Shown here in pieces: positions 42,843 to 50,945 of a stretch of DNA of 64,000 nt; within the stretch, counting starts at the first letter, position 1, and each line of letters opens with the position of its first letter. The position numbers were made by a program, and so were the translations under genes. Below the pieces are notes generated by a model, which worked only from the letters and a program-made list of their open reading frames with translations, searched no databases and was not told the DNA's origin. This DNA comes from Candidatus Cryosericum septentrionale (GTDB lineage: Bacteria > Caldisericota > Caldisericia > Cryosericales > Cryosericaceae), in NCBI RefSeq assembly GCF_003570995.1, contig NZ_QXIY01000035.1, forward strand, positions 1 through 64,000, given 5' to 3'.

Positions 42843-44198
42843 CAGTGGCAGTCCGATCGAGCCTTCTGCCGCCTCCATGATCATCTCCGTCATCGTCGGA
42901 TGCGGGTGAATTGCTTGAAGCAGCTTTTCCGCTGTCATGCCGAACTGTACGGCCAGGACTGATTCCATGACGAGGTCGGTGGCTTCGGCGCAGTAGAGGG
43001 CGATACCCAGAATCTCGTGGGTTTCGGCATGTGCCAGGACCTTTGCAAAACCGATACTTTCCTCCATCGTTCGCGCCTTGCCACTGGCGCTGACGGGGAA
43101 TGTGCCCGCCTTGTACGGGACTCCTTCTGCTTTGAGTTCATATTCTCTCTTGCCCACGATACTGATTTCCGGGTCGGTGAAAACAACGGAAGGGACGGCG
43201 GTATAGACCATGTGTGCGTCGTGCCCGGCGATGTTCTCGGCAGCGACGACTCCTTCCTTCTCGGCGACATGTGCCAGCATGTAGACCCCTTTTACGTCAC
43301 CGACAGCATACACATCGGGGACGCTGGTGCGCATGTGATCGTCGACGACGATGCCTTTCTTGGACAGAGTGATTCCTGCGGCTTCCAGTTCCGGACCGAC
43401 GTTCGACCGGCGTCCGATGGAAAGCAGAACGTGATCACCGTGGACTTCCTGCGTGGCGCCGTTCACATCGAGTGCCAGGCTATAACCAGCCTCCGTGGGG
43501 GTGACCGACTGGGTCTTCGCCTCGGTGATGATGGTGATGCCTCGCTTCTTGAGGGTTGCAGCGAGGGCCAGTGCCACGTCCTCATCCTCAATAGGCAGGA
43601 TATGTGGCATCAGCTCGACGATGGTGACCTTCGTCCCGATGGCGCTGAAGAATGTCGCCATCTCGACGCCGATAACACCGCCACCGATCACGACCAGTTC
43701 CTTCGGCTGCTCCCTGTTGCGGAAGACGTCGTCACTGGTCCAGACGCCCGGATCGGTGAAGGGGGGAAACTTGATGGGAGAGCTGCCGGTGGCAATGATG
43801 ACGTTCTTCGCTTCAACAACCTCGCCGGTCGCGTCGATGCACACGTGTGTCGCATCGCGCAGGGTCGCCCGGCTGGTGTACACCTGGATCTTGTTCTTCT
43901 TCATCAGGAATTCGATGCCTTTGCGCAGCCGGATGACGACCTGGTCTTTGCGGGTCATGACGGCACCGAAGTCAACCCCCACGTTATCAGCAGTCAGGCC
44001 AAACTTGCGTGCCTCTTGCATGTGCGTGAAGAGCTTGCTGCTGGCCAGCATTGTCTTAGTGGGGATACAACCCCAGTTTGTGCAGACCCCGCCCATGTCG
44101 GCCTCTTCTGCCAGCGCGACCGACAGACCTAGCTGAGCTGCCTTGATTGCAGCGACGTACCCTCCGGGTCCGCCACCGATAATAAAAACGTCGACCAT
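42834..44198 (-). CDS. lpd: Dihydrolipoamide dehydrogenase
   Basis: The 454-aa flavoprotein has the FAD site FIIGGGPGGYVAAIKAA, the redox-active disulfide C39-x4-C44 (GGVCTNWGCIP), the NAD site VVIGGGVIGVEMATFF, the second FAD motif TSVPDVYAVGDV and the C-terminal catalytic HPHPTMTE. It reoxidises dihydrolipoyl groups with NAD and so serves 2-oxoacid dehydrogenases or the glycine cleavage system. No E1, E2 or GcvH partner gene is nearby, so the complex cannot be told; in an amino-acid fermenter glycine cleavage is a reasonable guess. Confidence 0.96.
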   Translation of the reverse strand: MVDVFIIGGGPGGYVAAIKAAQLGLSVALAEEADMGGVCTNWGCIPTKTMLASSKLFTHMQEARKFGLTADNVGVDFGAVMTRKDQVVIRLRKGIEFLMKKNKIQVYTSRATLRDATHVCIDATGEVVEAKNVIIATGSSPIKFPPFTDPGVWTSDDVFRNREQPKELVVIGGGVIGVEMATFFSAIGTKVTIVELMPHILPIEDEDVALALAATLKKRGITIITEAKTQSVTPTEAGYSLALDVNGATQEVHGDHVLLSIGRRSNVGPELEAAGITLSKKGIVVDDHMRTSVPDVYAVGDVKGVYMLAHVAEKEGVVAAENIAGHDAHMVYTAVPSVVFTDPEISIVGKREYELKAEGVPYKAGTFPVSASGKARTMEESIGFAKVLAHAETHEILGIALYCAEATDLVMESVLAVQFGMTAEKLLQAIHPHPTMTEMIMEAAEGSIGLPLQL

Positions 44199-44362
44199 GT
44201 CAACCTCCGTGAACTGTGTCTTGTATCAATTTATGATACCACCGGCATGGTGATGCCCAAAAGGAGGAATGTGCAGATCTGGTATCTGACACCAAAACTG
44301 TGGCTGGACACGTCGCGTGAGTTGGCGTACAGTAGTGGCAGGTAACGTCCGGAGAGGTGAGG

Positions 44363-45631
44363 ATGAAGCACCGACGATCCAGCAGGTGGGCCGTACTGGC
44401 AGTACTGACCCTCTTCACACTGCTTCATCAGGCAGACCGGCTGCTCATTGGCCCACTGACAAGTTCTATCATGGCCTCCTTCAGGATCGATGAGGGACAG
44501 ATGGGTGCGGTAGTCTCGGGGGCACTTATCGTCAGCGGTCTGCTTTTCCCGGTCTGGGGATATCTCTTTGACCGGTTTTCACGGGCGCGACTCATTGCAC
44601 TGGCCGCGACCATCTGGGGCGCAACAACCTGGCTCTCGGCGCTCGCTCCCACCTTCGGCTGGTTCGTCATGGCACGGGCGGCCACCGGCGTCGATGACGC
44701 CAGTACGCCCGGCGTCTATAGCCTGCTTGCCGACACGTTCGATCCGCGCGTGCGGGGGAGGGTGTATGCTCTGCTCAAGACGGCGATGCCGGCTGGGTAT
44801 GTCCTTGGCGCGGTCCTGGCGACGACCCTCGCTCCGCGCGTCGGCTGGCGGTGGATCTTCGTCGTGACGGGAGGGGCGGGCCTGGTCGTTGCCGTGCTCG
44901 TCGCGCTCGTCGTCAAGGACGTTGCACGGGGAGCGACAGAGCCGGAGCTCGCAGGGGCGCCGGCTGCGGCGGCACGGTTCAGCTGGGCGGTCGCGCGCAG
45001 CCTGCTGCGGCGAAGGACCCTCGTGGCACTGTATGCCCAGGGGTTCTTTGCCGTTCTGCCCATCAATGTTGTGACATTCTGGTTCTTTCGGTATCTCGAG
45101 ACTGAACGGGGCTACACTGGCACAGCGTCGCTCTCGGTGGCGACCCTGACAGTCCTGGGACTCGGCGTAGGCTTTCCGCTGGGGGGAGTGCTCGGTGACA
45201 GACTGTTCCGGAGGATGCCCCAGGGCCGTCTCCTTGCGGGCATAGCAACGCTCCCAGGGTCTGTTCTGCTGTGCGCGGCACTTCTTACACCGACAACGCA
45301 GCCGGTCCTGTTTGCCCTGCTGGCGGCGACGGGAGTCTTCCTGACCTCGTTTGCAGCTCCGAACATAGGGGCGACGATCAGTGACGTGAGCCTGCCGGAG
45401 GTTCGGAGTACCGCCCTTGCGATGCAGGGCCTGGTCGAGACAACTGGAGCGGCCCTGGCACCGTTTCTGGCTGGGCTTGTGGCGGATCGGGCGAGTCTAG
45501 GGACGGCATTCGTCGTAGTTGTCGCGGGCGCTGCAATGTGCTGGACACCTTTCTACCTGATTGCGCTTGCCAGCATCTCCCGCGATCTGGAACAGACGCG
45601 CTCGCAGCTGCGAACGAGGTCCCGGTCCTGA
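44363..45631 (+). CDS. Major facilitator superfamily transporter
   Basis: The start is ATG 44363, five bases after GGAGAGG. The 422-aa protein has twelve hydrophobic segments, MFS motif A in GYLFDRFSRARLIALA and its repeat GGVLGDRLFRRMPQGRLLA. An N-terminal LLHQADRLLIGPLTSSIMA resembles the sugar-phosphate/anion-symporter branch. Substrate unknown. Its stop directly abuts the stop of the convergent MBL-fold gene (45631/45632), so the two transcripts end against each other. Confidence 0.9.
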   Translation: MKHRRSSRWAVLAVLTLFTLLHQADRLLIGPLTSSIMASFRIDEGQMGAVVSGALIVSGLLFPVWGYLFDRFSRARLIALAATIWGATTWLSALAPTFGWFVMARAATGVDDASTPGVYSLLADTFDPRVRGRVYALLKTAMPAGYVLGAVLATTLAPRVGWRWIFVVTGGAGLVVAVLVALVVKDVARGATEPELAGAPAAAARFSWAVARSLLRRRTLVALYAQGFFAVLPINVVTFWFFRYLETERGYTGTASLSVATLTVLGLGVGFPLGGVLGDRLFRRMPQGRLLAGIATLPGSVLLCAALLTPTTQPVLFALLAATGVFLTSFAAPNIGATISDVSLPEVRSTALAMQGLVETTGAALAPFLAGLVADRASLGTAFVVVVAGAAMCWTPFYLIALASISRDLEQTRSQLRTRSRS

Positions 45632-46285
45632 CTACAGCCAGGGATTGTCGCCCAATTCGGTGCCAATGGTGGTCGGTTCTCCGTGTCCTGGGAAGATGCG
45701 GGTCGCCGGCGGCAGGAACATCAGAGTGACACGGATGCCTGCTAAGAGCTGTTCGAACCCCTCCTGGCTGGTCGTGCGCCCAACGCTTCCGGCAAACAGC
45801 GTGTCGCCGACGAACGCATGGTCTCCCGCGATAAGCACGCTGCTGGCCGGCGTATGCCCCGGTATGGTCGCAATGTGATAGGTGATGAGCCCCAGGGGTA
45901 TTTCCTGCCCAGCAATCAGTGGAGATGACTCAGCGTGCATGGCGAATGTGGACCCCATCTGTGTGGCGTAGTTTGCCACTGGGTCTCTGGCGAGTTCAAC
46001 CTCCCGCGGGTCCATGAGCAGCGTCGCGTCGGGGAAACGCTTCATCGCCGTGTCGACGCCCGAGACGTGATCGAAGTGCCCATGGGTGCAAACGATCCAC
46101 CGGAGGCGAGCATTGGCGCTCTCGATGACAGTGGCCACCTCCTCAAGCTCCCGGTTCCAGACCATGCCAGGGTCCACCAGCATGAGCTCCGTCCCTGACT
46201 GCACCAGGTAGCAATTGGTCAGCAGGGGACCGACCGGCATGCGCGTGACCGTGGCTCCCGCCATCGTCTCATGAAACTGTTCCAT
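45632..46285 (-). CDS. Metallo-beta-lactamase fold hydrolase (glyoxalase II-like)
   Basis: The start is ATG 46285, five bases behind GGGAGG; 217 aa. The metal-binding HxHxDH motif is THGHFDHVSG; further ligands are in TIPGHTPASS (His), VGDTLFAGSVGR (Asp) and the C-terminal FPGHGEPTTIG (His). The pattern is that of small glyoxalase II-like hydrolases that cleave thioesters or lactones; the substrate is unknown. It is transcribed divergently from the PadR operon; a TATACT on the minus strand at 46317-46312 could be its -10 box, close to the PadR dyad. Confidence 0.92.
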   Translation of the reverse strand: MEQFHETMAGATVTRMPVGPLLTNCYLVQSGTELMLVDPGMVWNRELEEVATVIESANARLRWIVCTHGHFDHVSGVDTAMKRFPDATLLMDPREVELARDPVANYATQMGSTFAMHAESSPLIAGQEIPLGLITYHIATIPGHTPASSVLIAGDHAFVGDTLFAGSVGRTTSQEGFEQLLAGIRVTLMFLPPATRIFPGHGEPTTIGTELGDNPWL

Positions 46286-46330
46286 CAGAGCCTCCCATGC
46301 GAGATGGTGACAGTATAGTGGAAACACCTC

Positions 46331-46359
46331 TTGACATACTGTGTGATACATGGTATATG
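46331..46359 (+). promoter_or_regulatory. Consensus sigma-70 promoter of the padR operon
   Basis: TTGACA (46331-46336), 17-base spacer, TATATG (46354-46359). The -35 is perfect. It lies 48 bases before the padR-type start and is overlapped by a dyad. Confidence 0.8.
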
Positions 46360-46387
46360 TAGTGCACATGCCATATGGTACACAGTA
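46337..46387. promoter_or_regulatory. Candidate PadR operator dyad
   Basis: TACTGTGT (46337-46344) and ACACAGTA (46380-46387) are outer arms of an imperfect 51-bp dyad that continues with ATGG/CCAT. Its centre holds ATGT-N5-ACAT (46357-46369), the core type known for PadR operators. It covers the spacer and the -10 box, so autorepression is expected. Confidence 0.65.
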
Positions 46388-46407
46388 CAAGGATGCGAGG
46401 TGACCGG

Positions 46408-46740
46408 ATGAGTGAAGTGCACAACTTTGAGAAGGAGATGAACCGCGGGTTTATTCAGCTCGTCGTGCTTCTCCTGCTGGAGAAACCCATGTACGGCTAC
46501 ATGATCGTCAGGGTGCTTGAGCAGAATGGCGTCGTCGTCGACGAGAACACGCTGTACCCGCTCCTGCGACGGCTGGAGGAGAAGGGTGCACTGAGCAGCC
46601 GATGGGACGCCCCCGAAGCCAAGGCGCGCAAGTACTACCAAGTCACCGACCAGGGACGGGCCCTGCGGGGTAGTCTGCTGGAGATCTGGCAACAGCAAGG
46701 CAAGGCTATTGAGGCACTTCGACAGGAGGTCGAGTCATGA
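46408..46740 (+). CDS. PadR-family transcriptional regulator
   Basis: The start is ATG 46408 (MSEVHNFEKEMNRGFIQL) behind GAGGTGA; 110 aa. The winged-helix pattern of short PadR proteins is clear: LVVLLLLEKPMYGYMIVRVL, DENTLYPLLRRLEEKGAL with the recognition helix, the wing RKYYQVTDQGRAL, and a C-terminal dimerisation helix. PadR repressors usually control the membrane protein or ABC transporter gene next to them and their own gene. The following gene overlaps by ATGA and encodes a membrane protein of exactly that class. Confidence 0.94.
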   Translation: MSEVHNFEKEMNRGFIQLVVLLLLEKPMYGYMIVRVLEQNGVVVDENTLYPLLRRLEEKGALSSRWDAPEAKARKYYQVTDQGRALRGSLLEIWQQQGKAIEALRQEVES

Positions 46741-47654
46741 ACGCACATATCACCGAGTTTCTGGAACGCGTACGGCCGTTTCTCGTTGCGGCGGACGAAC
46801 AGGACGTCCTGCGCGAGATCGCCGGCAGTATCGAGGACAAGGAAGCAGTCATGCCCGGAGGCGATACGGACGAGAACATGATAGCGGCTATCGCAACCAT
46901 GGGCGACCCTCGCGACGTCGCTGCTGCCTGGTCGACCGCCAAGCCGGCGGTGGCCGCCAACTACAGAAAGGTCCACTGGCTTGTTGCGGGACTGCTCTTC
47001 GCGGTGACGGTCGGACTGGCAATCATATCGGCCATCACGGGAGGCAGCACGTTCGTGGTGCCTATCTTCTATGTGCCAAGCCTGACGCCTTTATCGCTGC
47101 TCTACTACTTGCCCTTCGCCTTCGTGTTCGACTACGGTCTCGCTTCCATTCTCATCCAGGTGAATGAGCACTTCGGAAACCGTGTGGGCATCGAGTGGGT
47201 GCGGGGCATCGTGCATCATGACCGCAAGCGTGGCAGGCCAACTGTTGGCAAGGTAGTCGGCGCACTGGTGGGCGTCGCTGGAATGCTCGTTCTGTACCTG
47301 TTTGCACGGTTCAGCATGCTGTACGTCCTTAACTTGCAGGGTCCCGTGCACTTCATGGCGGTCCCGTTCTTCGTGCCTTTTGCCATCTGCCTGCTCGCGC
47401 AGTCAGGGGCCGTGTTCGTGGTGACCTGTCTGCAGTATGCCAGGGACTGGCCGGGTTATGCCTTCGTCAGGCCGCTGGCGGGTATGATTGCCCTGCTCGT
47501 CGCCGCGACTGTCATCAAACAGCCGGTCCAGTCGGGGCTCGCAGAGGGAGCACTAAGAGGTCTCCTCGTGCTGATCGTCCTCCTGGAGACGTGGAACCTG
47601 TTCAAGGGGGTCGCGGAGGCCTTCTTCGCGTGGAACGCGGCTCCTGAGTTATAG
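46737..47654 (+). CDS. PadR-associated membrane protein (DUF1700-like)
   Basis: ATG 46737 overlaps the padR stop; 305 aa. The N-terminal 70 residues are a soluble helical domain (EFLERVRPFLVAADEQDVLR, EIAGSIEDKEAV, MGDPRDVAAAWS) of the type that precedes membrane segments in DUF1700 and HAAS-domain proteins, the usual partners of PadR regulators. Five or six transmembrane helices follow. These proteins are often linked to envelope stress or antimicrobial response. No transporter ATPase is nearby, so function remains open. Confidence 0.85.
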   Translation: MNAHITEFLERVRPFLVAADEQDVLREIAGSIEDKEAVMPGGDTDENMIAAIATMGDPRDVAAAWSTAKPAVAANYRKVHWLVAGLLFAVTVGLAIISAITGGSTFVVPIFYVPSLTPLSLLYYLPFAFVFDYGLASILIQVNEHFGNRVGIEWVRGIVHHDRKRGRPTVGKVVGALVGVAGMLVLYLFARFSMLYVLNLQGPVHFMAVPFFVPFAICLLAQSGAVFVVTCLQYARDWPGYAFVRPLAGMIALLVAATVIKQPVQSGLAEGALRGLLVLIVLLETWNLFKGVAEAFFAWNAAPEL

Positions 47655-47683
47655 CTTTCTCTACAATCGTGGTTCGTTGTGAC

Positions 47684-47712
47684 GCGGCCGTTCATGCACA
47701 TGATGGCCGCGC
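47684..47712 (+). terminator. Terminator-like hairpin behind the PadR operon
   Basis: CGCGGCC (47684-47690) pairs with GGCCGCG (47706-47712), with a small inner CATG/CATG pairing. No T-run follows. It overlaps the -35 of the next promoter. Confidence 0.5.
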
Positions 47713-47724
47713 CGCGCTATACTA
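47696..47724 (+). promoter_or_regulatory. Promoter of the ferredoxin-AOR operon
   Basis: TGCACA (47696-47701), 17-base spacer, TATACT (47719-47724), 55 bases before the ferredoxin ATG. The -35 is weak (4 of 6) and sits in the loop of the preceding hairpin. Confidence 0.55.
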
Positions 47725-47778
47725 TTGTGAGGACCGGCCGTGACGCCGGAAGACGCAGCACTGCAAGGAGAAGAATCC

Positions 47779-48201
47779 ATGAGACTATCCGTCATTGACG
47801 CGGAACGCTGTACAGGCTGCCAGATATGCATGTTTGCGTGCACTCGCCGGCTGGGCTATGCGGGAATGGGCAAGACGGCAATCCATATCAAGTCCGTGGG
47901 TGGCATGGAACGTGGTCTTTCGGTGGTCGTTTGTCGAGCATGCCAGGATCCCCCGTGTGCCAAGGTATGCCCGGAGGACGCATTGGTCCTGCGCAAGGGC
48001 GGAGGAGTCCTTCTGAACCCCTCGAAGTGCACCGGCTGTGGACTGTGCCGGGAAGCGTGCATCGTCAGCGCCATCTTCTGGGACAAGGAAGCTGAGAAGC
48101 CGATCATCTGCATGCATTGTGGCTACTGTGCCAAGTACTGCCCGCATGGAGTGCTGGCGCTCGAAGAACGCCGCGAAGAGGTCTCCAATGCTGCCAAATG
48201 A
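47779..48201 (+). CDS. 4Fe-4S ferredoxin-type electron carrier for AOR
   Basis: The start is ATG 47779, eight bases after AAGGAG; 140 aa. Four cysteine clusters are present: CTGCQICMFAC, CRACQDPPCAKVCP, CTGCGLCREAC and CMHCGYCAKYCP, enough for about four [4Fe-4S] centres as in the HycB/DmsB-like family. It overlaps the AOR gene by 14 bases, so it is the dedicated electron acceptor of that tungsten enzyme. The pairing of such a polyferredoxin with an AOR is known from anaerobic bacteria. Confidence 0.93.
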   Translation: MRLSVIDAERCTGCQICMFACTRRLGYAGMGKTAIHIKSVGGMERGLSVVVCRACQDPPCAKVCPEDALVLRKGGGVLLNPSKCTGCGLCREACIVSAIFWDKEAEKPIICMHCGYCAKYCPHGVLALEERREEVSNAAK

Positions 48202-49954
48202 TCCGCTTGCCAACGTCCTATACGTCGACCTGAGCAAGAAGCGCTCATGGGTCGAGCGTCGCGAGGACCTGTTTGGGAAGTACTTCGGAGGGGCGGGAGT
48301 CGCTATCCAGCTTCTGACCGAGAACTGCCCCGCGGGCATCGATCCGCTGGCCCCCGAGGCGCCTGTCGTGCTTGCGACCGGACCTCTGGATGGACTCTTC
48401 CCTCTCGGGTCCAAGACCGTGGCGATGTTCAAGTCGCCACACACGGGCAACCTGGGCGAATCGCATGCGGGCGGCCGTAGTGCAGTCGCCATCCGCATGT
48501 CGGGGGTCGGCGCCATCGTCATCACCGGCGCCAACACCAATCCGGGGTACCTCAGCATCGAGGGAGGCAAGGCATACTTCCACGATGCCACCACGCTGTG
48601 GGGCATGAGCTCCAGCGTGACGGCAGGGCGCATCATACGGCAGAACGAGAGTTCATCGGGTCTGCGCAGCATCATGCGCATCGGTCGTGCAGGGGAGAAC
48701 CTGGTGACCTACGCCGACGTCAGCACGGAGACCTACAGGCACTTCGGGCGGCTCGGCATGGGGGCGGTCTTTGGCAGCAAGAAGCTCAAGGCCGTCGTGG
48801 TATCGGGCAATCGGACGCTTGAAGTCGCGGACAAGGTCGCGTACCGGGCACTCTACGACGAGATCAACACCGCGGCGGTCAGCAGCCCCATCATGAAGAA
48901 GTACCACGATCTGGGAACAGCGGAGAACATCCAGCCCCTGTCTGCGCTCGGCGGGCTCCCGACACGCAACGTGCAGGCGGGACGCTTCGAGTCTGCTGAA
49001 GCCATCTCGGGGGAGCACTATGCTGAGCACTACCTCGGCCGTCGCCTGGCCTGCTCGCATTGCCCCGTCGCGTGTATCCACATTGCGGCGCTGCGCGAAC
49101 CCTATCAGGATGAGGCGTACTACTACAAGACGACGATGATCTCCTATGACTATGAGCCCATCTATGCGCTCGGCTCGATGCTTGGCCTCAGCAATCCTGA
49201 GCAGGTGCTGAGCCTCATGGACGAGGTAGAAGTCCTGGGACTGGACGCCATGAGCTCCGGCGTGTGCCTGGCCTGGGCGACCGAAGCAATGGAAAAGGGA
49301 TTGGTCACCGAACAGGATACAGGTGGCCTGAAGCTCGAGTTTGGCAAAGCCGATGGCTATGTCGCAGGCGTCGAAGCCATCACCAGTAAGTCCAACGAGT
49401 TCTGGAGCATCCTGAGCCGTGGTGTCGACGCAGCTGCTGCCCGTTATGGCGGCGCCGACTTTGCCATGGCGTTTGGCGGAAACGAGATGCCCGGGTATCA
49501 CACGGGCCCGGCCGGCTACCTCGGGTTCATGCTGGGAGCACGTCACAGCCATCTGGACAACGCCGGTTATGCCATCGACCAGAAGGAACTGACCAAGGGG
49601 CTCATTCCGGCCGAGCAGCTTGCTCAGAAGCTCATGGACGAGGAGCGCTGGCGCCAGGTGCTCAGTTCCCTCACGGTGTGTTTCTTTGCCCGTGGCATCT
49701 ACACGCCGGAGTTGACACTGCGGGCGCTTGCCGCCGCGGGATACAATCTGACCGCTGAACAACTGGCAGAGACCGCAGACGATATCTATCGGGCGAAGTT
49801 CACGTTCAAGCTTGCGAACGGTTTCGACTTCGACAAGTTGACTATCCCGCAGCGGGTGTTTGAGACACCGGCCGTCGTAAGCGGGTTCGACGAGGCATAC
49901 ATGCGGCGCGCAATCGCGTTTGCCGCGGGTCAGCTGGCCAGTCCGCGCGCGTAG
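48188..49954 (+). CDS. Tungsten-dependent aldehyde ferredoxin oxidoreductase
   Basis: The start is ATG 48188 within the ferredoxin gene, behind GAGG; 588 aa, normal for AOR. N-terminal features LYVDLSKKRSWVERREDLF, KYFGGAGVA and ATGPLDGLFPLGSKTVAM are typical. The [4Fe-4S] ligands are C289, C292, C296 (CSHCPVAC) and probably C498 (LTVCFF). The pterin-binding region includes HFGRLGMGAVFGSKKLKAVV. The enzyme oxidises aldehydes, such as those from amino-acid 2-oxoacids, to carboxylic acids and reduces ferredoxin. Its cofactor would come from the tup-moe-moa operon at 6349-13316. Confidence 0.96.
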   Translation: MLPNDPLANVLYVDLSKKRSWVERREDLFGKYFGGAGVAIQLLTENCPAGIDPLAPEAPVVLATGPLDGLFPLGSKTVAMFKSPHTGNLGESHAGGRSAVAIRMSGVGAIVITGANTNPGYLSIEGGKAYFHDATTLWGMSSSVTAGRIIRQNESSSGLRSIMRIGRAGENLVTYADVSTETYRHFGRLGMGAVFGSKKLKAVVVSGNRTLEVADKVAYRALYDEINTAAVSSPIMKKYHDLGTAENIQPLSALGGLPTRNVQAGRFESAEAISGEHYAEHYLGRRLACSHCPVACIHIAALREPYQDEAYYYKTTMISYDYEPIYALGSMLGLSNPEQVLSLMDEVEVLGLDAMSSGVCLAWATEAMEKGLVTEQDTGGLKLEFGKADGYVAGVEAITSKSNEFWSILSRGVDAAAARYGGADFAMAFGGNEMPGYHTGPAGYLGFMLGARHSHLDNAGYAIDQKELTKGLIPAEQLAQKLMDEERWRQVLSSLTVCFFARGIYTPELTLRALAAAGYNLTAEQLAETADDIYRAKFTFKLANGFDFDKLTIPQRVFETPAVVSGFDEAYMRRAIAFAAGQLASPRA

Positions 49955-49984
49955 TCGCGGCAGAGCAGCACAGGAGGACCAAGT

Positions 49985-50884
49985 ATGGCAGACAAGAGCA
50001 GGGAGCCCATGAGCAGCAGCGCAGAGGACCGCAAGGACCGCAGGCAGCGGGAACGCCTCGCGGAGTTGACGCGTTCGTTTAAGAAGGACCCCAAGGACTT
50101 TGTTCAGAAGGTGGAGCAGGCGTGTCCGGCGGGCACGCCGCCCGCGACTGTGTTGCTGGATGCCGCGGTAGTTCTTGCTGAGCAGGATGAGTTCAAACCC
50201 GCTCTGGCCCTGCTGGACAGGGCGGTCATGCTGTACGAGGCCAAGCATGATAATGCCGGCCTGGCCCACGTCTATGTCAACATGGGTCCCCTGTACGGCA
50301 TGCTCGACGAGCTGGAGAAGGGCATCAGCTTCTCGCTGAAGGCCGAAGCCCTGGCCAAGGGCCTGCCGGCCGATCCTGAGCTCATGCTGCATTACGCGAG
50401 TGACCTCGGTGGCATGTATACGGAGATGGAGGAGTGGGACAAGGCGATGCACTACTTCCAGGTCGCCTGCGCCACATCGAAGGGCATGGGCAACAAGGAT
50501 CTCGAAACCGACGCTCTTCTCATCATGAGCCAGGTGGCCGTCGCCCAGGGAGACGCAGCCAAGGCACGTGAACTAGCGGAAAAGGGCGGCGCTCTTGGCA
50601 AGGCTCTGCACGATAAGCTTTTTCAGGCGCGTGCACTGCAGACGATCGGCGATGCGAGTGCACTCGACGGAAACCATGAGCAGGCTGTCGTCCTGTTCCA
50701 GCAGGCGCTGGATCTCGAAGCCGACCAGCCCGATCTCGATCTTCGACAGCAGTTGTTCTGGGAAATGAGCGAGTCGTACGAGGAAGCGGGAAACAAGGAG
50801 CTGGCAGAGGACTATCGCAGCCGCGCTGCCGACCTCGACGAAACCGATGAGGATATGGACGAGCCGGACGACTCAGCCGACTGA
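49985..50884 (+). CDS. Tetratricopeptide repeat protein
   Basis: ATG 49985 follows AGGAGG closely; 299 aa. The N terminus is highly charged (SSSAEDRKDRRQRERLAELT). About five TPR units follow (residues 55-270), for instance EFKPALALLDRAVMLYEAK, MEEWDKAMHYFQVACATSKG and NHEQAVVLFQQALDLEADQ. The end is strongly acidic (LDETDEDMDEPDDSAD). TPR proteins scaffold protein complexes; the partner is unknown. It lies 30 bases after the AOR gene and may be co-transcribed with it and with the aldolase downstream. Confidence 0.9.
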   Translation: MADKSREPMSSSAEDRKDRRQRERLAELTRSFKKDPKDFVQKVEQACPAGTPPATVLLDAAVVLAEQDEFKPALALLDRAVMLYEAKHDNAGLAHVYVNMGPLYGMLDELEKGISFSLKAEALAKGLPADPELMLHYASDLGGMYTEMEEWDKAMHYFQVACATSKGMGNKDLETDALLIMSQVAVAQGDAAKARELAEKGGALGKALHDKLFQARALQTIGDASALDGNHEQAVVLFQQALDLEADQPDLDLRQQLFWEMSESYEEAGNKELAEDYRSRAADLDETDEDMDEPDDSAD

Positions 50885-50945
50885 TCGTGTATTGGATGCG
50901 TATGTGCCGCATGGTCATGGACGACCTGTGGATAAGGAGGATGGT

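Noticed and set aside
48653-50452. Open frame of 599 codons opposite the AOR gene
   Set aside because: Antisense shadow; AOR and TPR genes explain the region.
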